Origin: a virus
Virus record (IMG/VR): IMGVR_UViG_3300008267_000079
Location: 1-47,975 of that record
Reading direction: 5' to 3' (one strand)
DNA length: 47,975 nt
Shown here: piece after piece, positions 18,039 through 28,198 of the stretch
Numbering within the stretch: the first letter of the stretch is position 1
Layout: the number at the start of each line of letters is the position of its first letter
Made by a program: the position numbers and the translations under genes
Notes under the pieces: model-generated
Told to the model about the DNA's origin: nothing
The model's input: the letters and a program-made list of their open reading frames with translations, nothing else
The model's database searches: none

Positions 18039-18058
18039 CAAAAAACATAAATATAACA

Positions 18059-18064
18059 TATAAT
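18059..18064 (+). promoter_or_regulatory. Candidate -10 element before the 2671-aa gene
   Basis: An exact TATAAT lies in the 54-bp AT-rich gap. A second -10-like hexamer, TAAAAT at 18080-18085, lies 7 nt before the ATG at 18093 and could instead give a leaderless message. No ribosome binding site is visible. Which of the two is used cannot be told from sequence. Confidence 0.35.
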
Positions 18065-18092
18065 ATTTAATTATTTAAGTAAAATAGATTGT

Positions 18093-21000
18093 ATGAGCAC
18101 TCCATCAATTACATCGATTATAGTTGGCGCAATAAAAGAGACTGAAGATCAAGTTATTGTACAAATAAATTGTAATCCAGAGAGACCAGATTTAGATGGA
18201 TCTGGTGCATTTACAAATGCCATATCCGATGTTGTTATTCCTAGGAATGGCCAAAACTTCATGCCACTATCTGGTGGCGCAATTATTAGAATTTCTCCTA
18301 GTGCCACAAGTTATACTTTTAAAAAAAGTGATACCAAATCTTATGATTTAAAAGTACAGTCTATTAAAGACAATATACTTTCTAAATATTTACCAAATAA
18401 TTTAACAGATATATCTTTTGCTGGATATAAAGAACTAGCAGATTTAAGAATTTCTTTAAATAGAACTTTTTATGAAATTTCTAAATTTTTAGGCTCTGGT
18501 GAAAATTTCTACGAGAAAGATGGAGTTCCAGAGTTTATTTTAAGTAGCGTTTTTTCACCTGGTACAGCTACTGAGCTGCAGAATACTTATAATGCCAATA
18601 AACAAAAAAATGTTAGAGATGAAAATCTCTCTCCATTTTTAAGCTTTCAATTTATTCCATTTGAGATAATTCTCGAAATTTATTCAAGATTATCTGTTAC
18701 AAGACAAGATGCACAAGATGCCAGTCTTACAATAGGTACAGGGACTTTTGTAGGTAATCTTGGTATACAATTTTCTGAAATTTATAAAAAGCTAAAAGAT
18801 TTAAATGATAATCCTGGTGGCTATCAAGATGATGAAGCTCAGAATATTATTTCTGCTGCAATATTAGAGATACTTCCATATTATAGAATTGGAGAGGAAG
18901 TTATAATTGCCGAGAGCGATGATAAGTTGCAATTAGGCGGATATTATACATTTTTTAATTCAAATTTTTATATTAAAACACCAGACTTATCAGGAAGAGA
19001 TTCTACAGAATATTATAGCAATTTTACCACAAGAGAAAATGACGGTATAAAAGAGTCTTTATTTTATATTCTTGAAATTTTAGTTAAAGGAGATACCTCT
19101 TACGAATATTGTCCATTAGTTTTAAAATATAATCAGTTGCCATCTTTAACCCTAAAAGATGGAGAAATGACTTACCCAGATTCTTTTGGTAATCAATTTG
19201 ATAATCAGATTATTTATACAGGATTAGATTCTCTTTATGTAAAAGATCTTAAAAATGAATTAAATGTCTTTAATAAGAAGTTTTATTTATCACCATTAAT
19301 TAAATCTGAAATTGACAACAATAATATTTCAAAACAAAATAATGAGTTTAGTCTAGATAAAACTCTAGAAATTAACTATTCTCAGCCTATTGAGATTGCT
19401 ACAGTACCACTAGATAGAAAAGCATCATCATTTACTATTAGCAAGAAAAATCCTGATATTGTTAATAATTTATTTTTAAAATATGGAACAGTCCCTCTGT
19501 TTGAAAAAGAAGCGGCCACCTATGGTGTATCTTCTGCCGATACACTTTTGTCTTCATTAAATAGGCCAGAGATAGCAGTTGTTGATAGAGAAAGCAATAA
19601 GCTAAATGAAGCTAGAGAAGTTCTGCTTTATTCGACTCAGCAGTCTTATACTAGATATATTATTTCCGGAAATTCTCCAAGATTTTTATTTTCTATAAAA
19701 ACAAAACAAGTTGATAATAAATCTGAAATTGATTTTTCAAAAGATTTTTATGTACCATCTGATTTAACATCCCAGGTACCAACCCACTGGATAGAATTAG
19801 ATCATTCTATTAGTACTGAGAGTGATCAAGATATAATTTTGCAGCTATCTGCTAATGGCAAATCTAAGCTCAGGGAGTATTTTAAGGCAGGAGAGGCACC
19901 AGAAGTAACGGCTACCAAGAGAACATTTGATATCGGAGATCCTAATAATAAAATTTCTTTTGCCACCTATGTGTTTGATAGTGTAACTGGACAATTTGTT
20001 AGATTGCCAGGTCCAAATATCAACATCTCTCTTGGTGAGGCTAAGATAACAGAAATTAGTCCCAATGGATTCTTAGGTGGAAGTCCAATCAGAACTAACG
20101 ATTCTATAAAAATAGATATTATTGGAGAGAACCTAGGAGATGCAGAGGCTGCCTATATTATTTCCGGTGGAACAGGGGATAAATTAATCGCCAAAAAAGG
20201 CGATCCTGGATTTAGTGCTTCTGCAAATTTAGTTAAAATAAATATTGAAAAAAAATGGTCAGAAATTACTACCAATTTGGGTGATTTCCCTATCTATTTG
20301 AAAGTAAAGAACGCAAAAAATAAAGAAACAAATAAAGATATTGTTATCCATATTTCAGCAGATAGTGCTACCTCAGCAACACTGCCGGCCAAAGGTGTTG
20401 ATAAGATTAATTTTATTTCTCTTAACTCTATTTATTATCAACCAAAGGGTAAGGCTAAAGATCTTGTAGAGACTCAAATAAATGTTAATGGTCCAGATTC
20501 TATTCCTGTTTTATTTAGCGGAAATAATGTCAAGATAAGAGTTGGATCTAACTCTGGAATTTTTTCATCGCAAAATAAAAACAATATCTTTGCCTACCTT
20601 GCCTTTAAAGGAAGCGATGCCAAATCTTTGGTAGAAACATTTGGATTAAAAGAAGACGTAATTTCAATTACTGTTAATGGTGAAACTTACTATTCTAATA
20701 AAAAAATATCTTGGTATTTTGGAGATCAAAACTTTTCAAGTAATGGACTTTCTAATTTTGCAGATTTATCATTTCCAGGTCCAATAGAATATGGGGCCTA
20801 CAATGTCAGATCTCTAGTGGAAGGTCCGCTAAAACCTCAGAAGGGCTATTTTATTTTTTCAAATGAAATTATTACTTCTGACTATAATGTTTCTCTATCT
20901 GAAGCTGATAAATATTATCCAGTATCTATTCTTCAAATAGGTGCAGATGAATTGGACAGACCTGCTTTCGTCAACCCTCCGCATATCCTAGGACTTCTTG

Positions 21001-24000
21001 CTAGGGTAGACGGAAGAGAAGATGGTGTTTGTAATTTTGATATAAGAAATATTCAATCTGCAACAAAACAAAGTAAAAGTGGAATAGAATATAAGATTAA
21101 GAAAGAAATTCCATTAAGGATGTTCTTAAACTTAAAGTCAGCAAATATTAAAAATGAAAAAATATCTATTAAAAAAACATTAGATCATTTCTTTATTTTA
21201 TTTAATGCTCCTAGAAAAGATAAAAAATATTACAAAGATTGTTATAGATTTTATATAGGATCTAAAAATATCACAGGTTCTTTATCTGGAAAGATAAAAT
21301 ATATTTCAAATAATATTGCCTGTGCTTACTTTAGAAATATATCATCTTTAAATCTAGGCGGATATTCAAACGTATCTATTTCTGTAAGTGATTATGAATA
21401 TAATTCTAATTATGGATCAGAAGTATATACTAAGGTTTCTAAAACACTTACTTCTTCACAATATCAAATTGTAGAGTCAAATGATTCTAAACAAATCAAA
21501 TTAAATGGTAATCTAGAAAGAAGAATAGAAACCTATGATAGCAACTTCTCACCAAGAACTACCTCTCTAGTCCTTCCTATTGTTAATTCTGGTGAGCTTT
21601 TCCGTTATCAGAGATATGGCTATCTAGCTCAGCCAAGCCCCAACGTAGCATCGAGTAGCTCTACCGCCATCTATACCGCAGCAACCAGGGCTACTGGTCC
21701 ATCCGATTTATATATTCGATTTATATCTCCAATAAAAATTAGACCAATTAATTTAGAACTTACTTTTGGAAATCTAGATTCTATTACCAACGCTCAAGAT
21801 GTCAATAAAGTCTTTGGAGCTTATCTTTCTGATGGTGTTAGAAAGAAAAATGTTGCCAATCCAACTCAAAATATTCTTGAAGAAAATGTAATTATTACAA
21901 ATTACAGTACAGTAGATATTTTACAGTCAAGAGTTGACGCGGCAGCTATTGCAGAATCTGTTTTGGCAGAAACGGCCAAAAAATCTGCAGATATTTTCTC
22001 TAGAAATAATGATGTAACTAGCAACAGTGGATCATCAAGCGCAGAGTTATCTCTAGCAATAGAGTCAAATAACTCTCTCTTAGACTTAAGCTCAGCAACT
22101 GCTAGTCTGCAGGAAATTTTAGACAATGTAAATTCAACTGCTGCCGAAATAGCTGCCGCAGTTGAACTAGTCAACAGTCTCTTCAGGAAGGCTTCAGCTC
22201 TAACAGATGCTCTATCCAGTGCCAACTTTAGTTTGTCAGGATTGGTAGATTCTGCCTTGGATTCTACAACTGGACCTAGTGGTAGATCTACTTTAATAAA
22301 TTCTTTAAATCAATATTATTGTTATTTACCAGAAACAATTGAATATAATGAAGCCTTTATTTCACAGTCTACATCTAATGAATTATTAGTTGTAGCAACT
22401 AGTTTAATTGAACAAACTCATGTTATAGAATCTAGCATTCCAGAGGTCTATAGCATTACTACTACATCAGATGGTAAAGAATATTTTCCTGATTCCTTTG
22501 GAGATGTAAAGCTAGGATCCTCACCTCTAGAGATAACTGTAAAGGTTAAAGGTGGAGATCTTGATTCAAAGTTTGAGCTAGGCGGATACAGATGTAGCTC
22601 AAGATTCGATAGAATTGATGGAGAGATTTATATCTATAATGTTATTGTAGAACCATCAATTTATACCCTTACTTTTGCCGGATCTGATTGTGCCAAGTTT
22701 GGCATAACAAATTCTAATAGAGATAGGCTTAAAGCCGAAAGAGTTTTGGATCCAACAGCAGGGCAGGATATTGATAAGTTTTTTGACAAAGCAAAGAGTG
22801 CAATTGATAAACAATCTAAAAAAGTCTTAGATAGAATTGTTGAGGAGAAGGGTAAGTTAAAGGTTGGTCCAGTTATTTATGATAAAGCTATGGCAACCAA
22901 AGAGGCCCTAAAGAGCTTCTGTGATATGTCGTTCCATTTAACTGCCGAAGTATCTGCGCAATTGAAATTTTTAAAGATACTATATATTCCTATTAAAGTT
23001 ATTTTTTGTATTATAGACGTTATTTGTGCTCTATTACATCCTGTTAAACTAGCATTTGCTGTTATTAGACTTTTTGCCTGTTTATTTGATTTAATATTAT
23101 TGCTGCCACAAATTTCTATGCCAGTTCTATTTTTAACTATAGCACTGCATATCCTAGAATTATTGCTTTGTGTAATTCATAAAATTTTAGGTATTGTTGT
23201 TGCAATTAATGAAATTGTAACAGCATTAGATACTGCTGTTAGAAGAAGAGATTTTGAGTCTATTAAAAATCTAGAACTAGCATTAAATGAACACCTTCTA
23301 ACAATTGAAGCCGACCTGCAGGTTCTTGAACCAATTCTTCAAATTCTTGGCTTAATTTTAGAGCTGTTACAGCTAGCCTTCTCCTTCCCCTGTCAAATAA
23401 CACAGGATGAAGATGAGCCAGCCTGTATTGATCCATCCATGTTGGCAGGGCTTATTGTTAGCAAGATAGCTCCAAAAGGAGTCATTGTTCCAGATGCCAT
23501 GATTCCATTGGCACAGGATTATACTAATCTACCTGTCGATAGAACTGGAGAGAACGGTAACACACCTGATTCACAGAGTAGTGATCCAGAAGAAATTCTA
23601 GATGTAGATTACAACAATCCACCGGAGGCTGCTGATGGCACTGCAATTACAAATGTTTTATTTAAAGTCTCTGAGGCAGTAGGCAATGGTACCGTCACAG
23701 TTGTTGCTGATAACTCCAGTTTTGCAGGAGCTATCCTGCCAGACTTGGTTGACTCACAAACAAATGAGAATAAAACTGTAATAAATGGTGGATTCTTTTC
23801 TGGAGATCAAAATGGTGACAGCTTTATTGATAATATTAATTATGGAAAATTAAGATTTGCCAATGGAGAATTTGATGCATCATTTGGCATCTCCTGTACC
23901 AAGTCCAAGAAGAGATTCTCCTTTGGAACTGCAACTTTGGACCAGAAAAATGATCCAAGATTTGTAGAGTTTCAATTTAAATCTGCCGGCCTAACCAGTG

Positions 24001-26108
24001 ATTATGCCTGGACTATTATCGGGATTTTCTTTAAAAAGAAGATTATTGACGATTTATTTACACTTGATTCACCACCTGCCATGTTGCGTAAAAATGGCAA
24101 TAAATTAGAAATACATAATGGTAGTGATATCAATAAAGAAAACATAAAACTAATCAGCCCAATAGATGGATTCTCTGATTTTATTGAGTATGCAGGACCA
24201 GGATCAGATGGCACACATACTTATAGGGCTAAGCCATTGGTTGCCAATATTGAAGTTATTGAGTCAACAATTAATCCAGTTACAAAGGAGCCTGTTACTA
24301 CAACTACCACTGTCACAAAGACATTTGGAGGAATTCCCTCTTTTGCTATTGTTGACGAAAGATTTAATGTTTACTTCATTGAAGAAAATGGTCTAGCCAT
24401 TAGATTTGATGAAATAGATGGTATTAAATATCCTGTAATTGATAACATTTTTGCAAAAATGATTAACTTCCCAGCTGCAGAAACTCAAAAGTTTGATAGA
24501 GAGGAAAGACAGGTTATTAGAAAAACTGCTTCTTATCAGCAGAAGGCCGGATTATTTAAGAGTAAGATTGTAGATGACTTACTAGTATATTGTGCTCAAG
24601 GTGGAAATCCAAACACAGGCATCTTCAATGTTGGATATAAAGAAGAGCTTGGTGATGCCATTCTAAAGATGCAGGCAAATGCTGCTTATTTTGAAGGATT
24701 ATCAATAGACACATTCTTGGATATTGATGATACCTCCTCGCCATCCTGGCTAAATGTAGAGGATGATAAGACACTATTTGGATCCTCAAGCCCTATTGGT
24801 ATCTTCGGAGAGCCAGATGGATCACCTCCTACTCCATATACCATTTACATTAATTATAGAAAATTAAATGATGAACTCTTCTCAGAAGATGGTGCTACAA
24901 TTTCTAGCTCTAGCGGTTATATTGGAGTTAATGGTGCTACAAGACTTGCTAACTATTTGTCAGGATTGGTCTCTCCAGGTTCTGGAATAACTTTTGAATT
25001 CCCATACCCAGAACATGGAGTCTACGATTTTGCCAATGGAAGCTGGGCTGAAAATGATGACTTCCAATATGCCATTAACACGATTGATGTTTACAATTTC
25101 CCTCAGATTCACTTTGTCGATCTAAGACAGGTGGCAGATGATATTGCTGCAGCTTGCGGTGCTTCACAGACAAATGAATTACTACTAGACCTTCCAGGCT
25201 TTACCTTAGACTTTGGAGGCGATGTAGTAGAGCCGTACCTAGGGTGTTTAAGGGATTTTAGAGACTTCTTTGTTGGAGATAATGGAATTGTTTCAAAGAT
25301 AAAAAATAAGCTTGCCTCTGGTAGCATTCCAGATCCAATCTCTATTGTAGATGTCAGAGCCACATACGATAATCTTGTTGCCTGTACAACATTAGCTATA
25401 GATGATGCTTGTAAGTTTGTAATTAATCCACTAAATACTACTTTTAAATTAATTGAAGACTCAGACGAGACTGATCTAGAGGAATATGTTGATCCGTCTA
25501 CTGTTGTTACCGAGGTTGTAACAGATGGGGCTGTTTCTACCATGCCAACCATTACTGGAGCCATGGAATATGCCTCCGGAATTGGTGATTCGGTAACCAT
25601 TAAAGCTGGAGAGTCTGCCACAATTCAAATTATTCCCAGAGATTCTTATGATGATGAAATTATTGAGTCATTAGATGCTAGGCAGAAAATTTCAATTACA
25701 ATAGTCTCAGATACTACCTCTGGTGCTTCTATTGAGAAAGTAGATTCAGAACAAGAATTTTTATGGTCAAAAACAGGATCTGTTTATACTGCTAAAATCA
25801 CATCAAAAACACCTGGAAAAGTTACACTTAAGGCTAGTATTTGCAATGTAGTTATTCAGGCTGTAACCGATAGAGGCATTTCAACATCTATTACAACCTC
25901 AGGTGATTCTTCTGATTGTATACCAGATGCTGCTGACGCTACTGTTACTACAACCCCTGAAATTTTCCCACCTGGAGCTTTAGTCAAGGTAGATAGAATT
26001 TTAACTGTACTATTCACAGCAAATAATTTTAATGATAATGTTGATGATTCTGGCTCTGAAAATCCAGTTATAATGCCACAGGTTGCATTTACAGATATGG
26101 TGAATTAA
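18093..26108 (+). CDS. Giant virion protein with internal membrane-like helices
   Basis: I do not recognise the 2671-residue protein as a whole. It lies between the spike and the gp25-like wedge, so it is probably a baseplate or tail-tip component. Residues about 650-740 (KITEISPNGFLGGSPIR, then SIKIDIIGENLGDAEAAYI) look like an IPT/TIG Ig-like domain. Residues 1281-1389 are Ala/Ser-rich helix. Residues 1626-1713 and 1746-1768 are strongly hydrophobic (IKVIFCIIDVICALL, LFACLFDLILLLPQ, LELLLCVIHKILGIVVAI) and could form about four membrane-spanning or buried helices. GDQNGDSFIDNIN near residue 1910 resembles a calcium loop. A second Ig-like module lies at about 2488-2590 (GESATIQIIPRDSYDDEI). 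There is no ribosome binding site; the stop overlaps the next ATG (TAATG). Confidence 0.6.
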   Translation: MSTPSITSIIVGAIKETEDQVIVQINCNPERPDLDGSGAFTNAISDVVIPRNGQNFMPLSGGAIIRISPSATSYTFKKSDTKSYDLKVQSIKDNILSKYLPNNLTDISFAGYKELADLRISLNRTFYEISKFLGSGENFYEKDGVPEFILSSVFSPGTATELQNTYNANKQKNVRDENLSPFLSFQFIPFEIILEIYSRLSVTRQDAQDASLTIGTGTFVGNLGIQFSEIYKKLKDLNDNPGGYQDDEAQNIISAAILEILPYYRIGEEVIIAESDDKLQLGGYYTFFNSNFYIKTPDLSGRDSTEYYSNFTTRENDGIKESLFYILEILVKGDTSYEYCPLVLKYNQLPSLTLKDGEMTYPDSFGNQFDNQIIYTGLDSLYVKDLKNELNVFNKKFYLSPLIKSEIDNNNISKQNNEFSLDKTLEINYSQPIEIATVPLDRKASSFTISKKNPDIVNNLFLKYGTVPLFEKEAATYGVSSADTLLSSLNRPEIAVVDRESNKLNEAREVLLYSTQQSYTRYIISGNSPRFLFSIKTKQVDNKSEIDFSKDFYVPSDLTSQVPTHWIELDHSISTESDQDIILQLSANGKSKLREYFKAGEAPEVTATKRTFDIGDPNNKISFATYVFDSVTGQFVRLPGPNINISLGEAKITEISPNGFLGGSPIRTNDSIKIDIIGENLGDAEAAYIISGGTGDKLIAKKGDPGFSASANLVKINIEKKWSEITTNLGDFPIYLKVKNAKNKETNKDIVIHISADSATSATLPAKGVDKINFISLNSIYYQPKGKAKDLVETQINVNGPDSIPVLFSGNNVKIRVGSNSGIFSSQNKNNIFAYLAFKGSDAKSLVETFGLKEDVISITVNGETYYSNKKISWYFGDQNFSSNGLSNFADLSFPGPIEYGAYNVRSLVEGPLKPQKGYFIFSNEIITSDYNVSLSEADKYYPVSILQIGADELDRPAFVNPPHILGLLARVDGREDGVCNFDIRNIQSATKQSKSGIEYKIKKEIPLRMFLNLKSANIKNEKISIKKTLDHFFILFNAPRKDKKYYKDCYRFYIGSKNITGSLSGKIKYISNNIACAYFRNISSLNLGGYSNVSISVSDYEYNSNYGSEVYTKVSKTLTSSQYQIVESNDSKQIKLNGNLERRIETYDSNFSPRTTSLVLPIVNSGELFRYQRYGYLAQPSPNVASSSSTAIYTAATRATGPSDLYIRFISPIKIRPINLELTFGNLDSITNAQDVNKVFGAYLSDGVRKKNVANPTQNILEENVIITNYSTVDILQSRVDAAAIAESVLAETAKKSADIFSRNNDVTSNSGSSSAELSLAIESNNSLLDLSSATASLQEILDNVNSTAAEIAAAVELVNSLFRKASALTDALSSANFSLSGLVDSALDSTTGPSGRSTLINSLNQYYCYLPETIEYNEAFISQSTSNELLVVATSLIEQTHVIESSIPEVYSITTTSDGKEYFPDSFGDVKLGSSPLEITVKVKGGDLDSKFELGGYRCSSRFDRIDGEIYIYNVIVEPSIYTLTFAGSDCAKFGITNSNRDRLKAERVLDPTAGQDIDKFFDKAKSAIDKQSKKVLDRIVEEKGKLKVGPVIYDKAMATKEALKSFCDMSFHLTAEVSAQLKFLKILYIPIKVIFCIIDVICALLHPVKLAFAVIRLFACLFDLILLLPQISMPVLFLTIALHILELLLCVIHKILGIVVAINEIVTALDTAVRRRDFESIKNLELALNEHLLTIEADLQVLEPILQILGLILELLQLAFSFPCQITQDEDEPACIDPSMLAGLIVSKIAPKGVIVPDAMIPLAQDYTNLPVDRTGENGNTPDSQSSDPEEILDVDYNNPPEAADGTAITNVLFKVSEAVGNGTVTVVADNSSFAGAILPDLVDSQTNENKTVINGGFFSGDQNGDSFIDNINYGKLRFANGEFDASFGISCTKSKKRFSFGTATLDQKNDPRFVEFQFKSAGLTSDYAWTIIGIFFKKKIIDDLFTLDSPPAMLRKNGNKLEIHNGSDINKENIKLISPIDGFSDFIEYAGPGSDGTHTYRAKPLVANIEVIESTINPVTKEPVTTTTTVTKTFGGIPSFAIVDERFNVYFIEENGLAIRFDEIDGIKYPVIDNIFAKMINFPAAETQKFDREERQVIRKTASYQQKAGLFKSKIVDDLLVYCAQGGNPNTGIFNVGYKEELGDAILKMQANAAYFEGLSIDTFLDIDDTSSPSWLNVEDDKTLFGSSSPIGIFGEPDGSPPTPYTIYINYRKLNDELFSEDGATISSSSGYIGVNGATRLANYLSGLVSPGSGITFEFPYPEHGVYDFANGSWAENDDFQYAINTIDVYNFPQIHFVDLRQVADDIAAACGASQTNELLLDLPGFTLDFGGDVVEPYLGCLRDFRDFFVGDNGIVSKIKNKLASGSIPDPISIVDVRATYDNLVACTTLAIDDACKFVINPLNTTFKLIEDSDETDLEEYVDPSTVVTEVVTDGAVSTMPTITGAMEYASGIGDSVTIKAGESATIQIIPRDSYDDEIIESLDARQKISITIVSDTTSGASIEKVDSEQEFLWSKTGSVYTAKITSKTPGKVTLKASICNVVIQAVTDRGISTSITTSGDSSDCIPDAADATVTTTPEIFPPGALVKVDRILTVLFTANNFNDNVDDSGSENPVIMPQVAFTDMVN

Positions 26109-28141
26109 TGTCTTTTCAAGCAAATATAAGTAAAATTGAAGATATTATTGGAAATAATAACTTTCTTAATGATACAGAGGCCACTAATTTTTTAAACATC
26201 TTAGAACAGGCTCAGCTAACTTTATCGGAAGGATTTGAGGATACAGAAGGTAGTGACAATTCTGGCAAGAAATTTTATGAATATGCCTTTAATTTAATTG
26301 ATACTGAATTTGATATTTTAATCAAATCAATAGAAAACATTAGATCTAGCTATCTTCCTTCAGAAGTTTTTGAGGCAACCTTGTCTTTACAGAATAATCG
26401 TGATGGAGATAGCTCTATTATTGAGGAAATTTCAAAGGAGTCAACTCCACTTGAAAGTTATCATAATGCTTTCTTTAGAATGATTGGACTTCCGTCATGG
26501 GAAGATGTCGAGGCTAATAGCCCAGGTATTTCTCTATCAATTATAGATACCAATGGTAAAGTTGTTGGTAATTTAGTTAACTATGAAAATATATATAATT
26601 TATTTTTAGACAGAAGACAGGCCTTTAGCACAATTGGATGTGCAGCTGGTGTATCACATTTTGATTTAATAGATAATAATCAAAGTTCTGCTGATTTTTT
26701 AAAAAAGAAATATAATTTTTCACCAGAGGCAATTTCAGAAATTCAAACCTTTTCTCTAATTCTTAGTAAAGTTGTTGATGCAAATACTGAAGAAAAAAAG
26801 ACTTTAGAAGGTCAATATAATGGCTATATTTCTAAGTTATTATCTAGCGTTCCAACTGGAAAAGACAAAAATTTAAATGCCAAAGTTCAGGAGATTTTTG
26901 ATAGAAATAAAAACCTAGGAGATCCAATTAGTTGGTCTAAGAAAACTTTAGATCAATTTTTTAAAGAAGATAATGAGCCAGAAACAATAGTTAATTATAC
27001 TGGTTTTTTATTGTTTATTTATTACGCATATATAGGAGAAGATGTAACTAGATTTCTTCCAGAAAGTGCCATTAATAAAGTTTATAAAGATCTAGTTAAA
27101 AAAGAACCAAGCGATGAGTCTTTAAATAATATTGAGCAAAATATTTACGTTTATTCATCCTTATTATTTCCAATGGTTAAAGACGGTAGAATTTCTAAGT
27201 GTATTAATGATCCAGAAAAAATAGTTGCAGAGCCATTTTTACCTGCAACCAAAAGAATGGTTAATGGAAAATTTTTAAAGTCTAGTTTATTAGAATCAAT
27301 TATTAGAATTAGAACAGATGTTATCTCTGGAACAACAAGCTATAAAACAGAAGGTGTTCCATATTTAATAGGAGAAGACAGCTCGAAAGAAGTAATGCAG
27401 GCGTCAGTTTCTGGCGAATTAATGGGTTATTTGGAATCCCTTTTAATAATTAGAATGCTAGACTCGCTAGAGGCATTAGCTAATGGTACTAGGAGCAATA
27501 TAGAGCAAATTTCTGTAACACAAAGAAGAACAGGAAAAGGGCTATTTGGAAGCTGCTATGATCCAAGAGGCTCAGTCCTATCTGCCGTACCTACTATAGA
27601 TAGAGATTTTTCAAAAGAAAGAATTATTCTTAATAATTATGCTTTAATTGAAGATTCAATTATGTTGCTACTTGGAACTAAAGATGTTGATCAAGATTCG
27701 TTAAGTTTGCAGACAAATGTTAATCGAGATTCTTCTGTTCCTAGCTCACATCTAATGTCATCTTTAGTCAACATTGTTCAGGTTCCAAGAAAATATATCA
27801 ACCAAAGAATTGATCAGGAAGATAGAAAGGCAAAAACAGAAAATTCTGTTGGAAGCAAAGTTGCAAAAGATCTAGAGGTGGCAATTGGAATTAGAAGTGG
27901 AGTAGGAATCGTTGATTTTATTGCAATTGTTATTGCACTATTGACTATAGAAGAAACATATCTTGTTGCATTGCTAACAGATTCTCAAAGAGAATCTATG
28001 TATCGTCAAGTAAACCAAGATACTTTTGATGAAGATAAAAAAAGAAAAATTTCAGAAATACCAATTGGACAAGCAGTTAACGTTTTAACTGAGAGAGTTA
28101 ATACTATTTATCAATTATTTATTGGATTTTTGAAAAATTAA
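26108..28141 (+). CDS. Unknown structural protein, 677 aa, coupled to the 2671-aa gene
   Basis: No family is recognised. The protein is largely helical and charged, with a single hydrophobic segment at about residues 598-625 (GVGIVDFIAIVIALLTIEET, running into YLVALLTD) near the C-terminus. The gene starts within the stop codon of the 2671-aa gene (TAATG), with only a weak GGTGA upstream, so its synthesis is probably coupled to that protein. Close pairing and a shared hydrophobic character suggest that the two products act together in the baseplate. The region around residues 478-500 (GKGLFGSCYDPRGSVLSAV) contains the only notable cysteine motif. It lies before the gp25-like wedge, after a 57-bp gap. 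Confidence 0.55.
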   Translation: MSFQANISKIEDIIGNNNFLNDTEATNFLNILEQAQLTLSEGFEDTEGSDNSGKKFYEYAFNLIDTEFDILIKSIENIRSSYLPSEVFEATLSLQNNRDGDSSIIEEISKESTPLESYHNAFFRMIGLPSWEDVEANSPGISLSIIDTNGKVVGNLVNYENIYNLFLDRRQAFSTIGCAAGVSHFDLIDNNQSSADFLKKKYNFSPEAISEIQTFSLILSKVVDANTEEKKTLEGQYNGYISKLLSSVPTGKDKNLNAKVQEIFDRNKNLGDPISWSKKTLDQFFKEDNEPETIVNYTGFLLFIYYAYIGEDVTRFLPESAINKVYKDLVKKEPSDESLNNIEQNIYVYSSLLFPMVKDGRISKCINDPEKIVAEPFLPATKRMVNGKFLKSSLLESIIRIRTDVISGTTSYKTEGVPYLIGEDSSKEVMQASVSGELMGYLESLLIIRMLDSLEALANGTRSNIEQISVTQRRTGKGLFGSCYDPRGSVLSAVPTIDRDFSKERIILNNYALIEDSIMLLLGTKDVDQDSLSLQTNVNRDSSVPSSHLMSSLVNIVQVPRKYINQRIDQEDRKAKTENSVGSKVAKDLEVAIGIRSGVGIVDFIAIVIALLTIEETYLVALLTDSQRESMYRQVNQDTFDEDKKRKISEIPIGQAVNVLTERVNTIYQLFIGFLKN

Positions 28142-28144
28142 ATG

Positions 28145-28150
28145 TATAAT
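28145..28150 (+). promoter_or_regulatory. Candidate -10 element before the wedge genes
   Basis: TATAAT preceded by G lies in the 57-bp gap. A start about 7 bases downstream (about 28157) falls at the foot of the hairpin at 28159-28189, so the message would begin with that hairpin. A hexamer TTGGAT at 28122 is a poor -35 at 17-bp spacing. Confidence 0.4.
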
Positions 28151-28158
28151 CTTAATTA

Positions 28159-28189
28159 TAGTTATCTATTATTTTTATATAGATAATTA
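28159..28189 (+). other. Hairpin abutting the ribosome binding site of the gp25-like gene
   Basis: Bases 28159-28169 pair with 28179-28189 (11 bp, one G-T wobble) around a 9-nt loop. The sequence AGGTTGAG, the ribosome binding region, begins at the last base of the stem. No T-run follows, so it is not an intrinsic terminator in the + direction. A 5'-end stabiliser or translational element is possible. Confidence 0.5.
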
Positions 28190-28198
28190 GGTTGAGAA

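Noticed and set aside
25109-25621. 170-aa open frame on the - strand inside the 2671-aa gene
   Set aside because: Low-complexity Ser/Ala/Val sequence expected from the antisense of a Gly/Ser/Thr-rich gene; no start signal.
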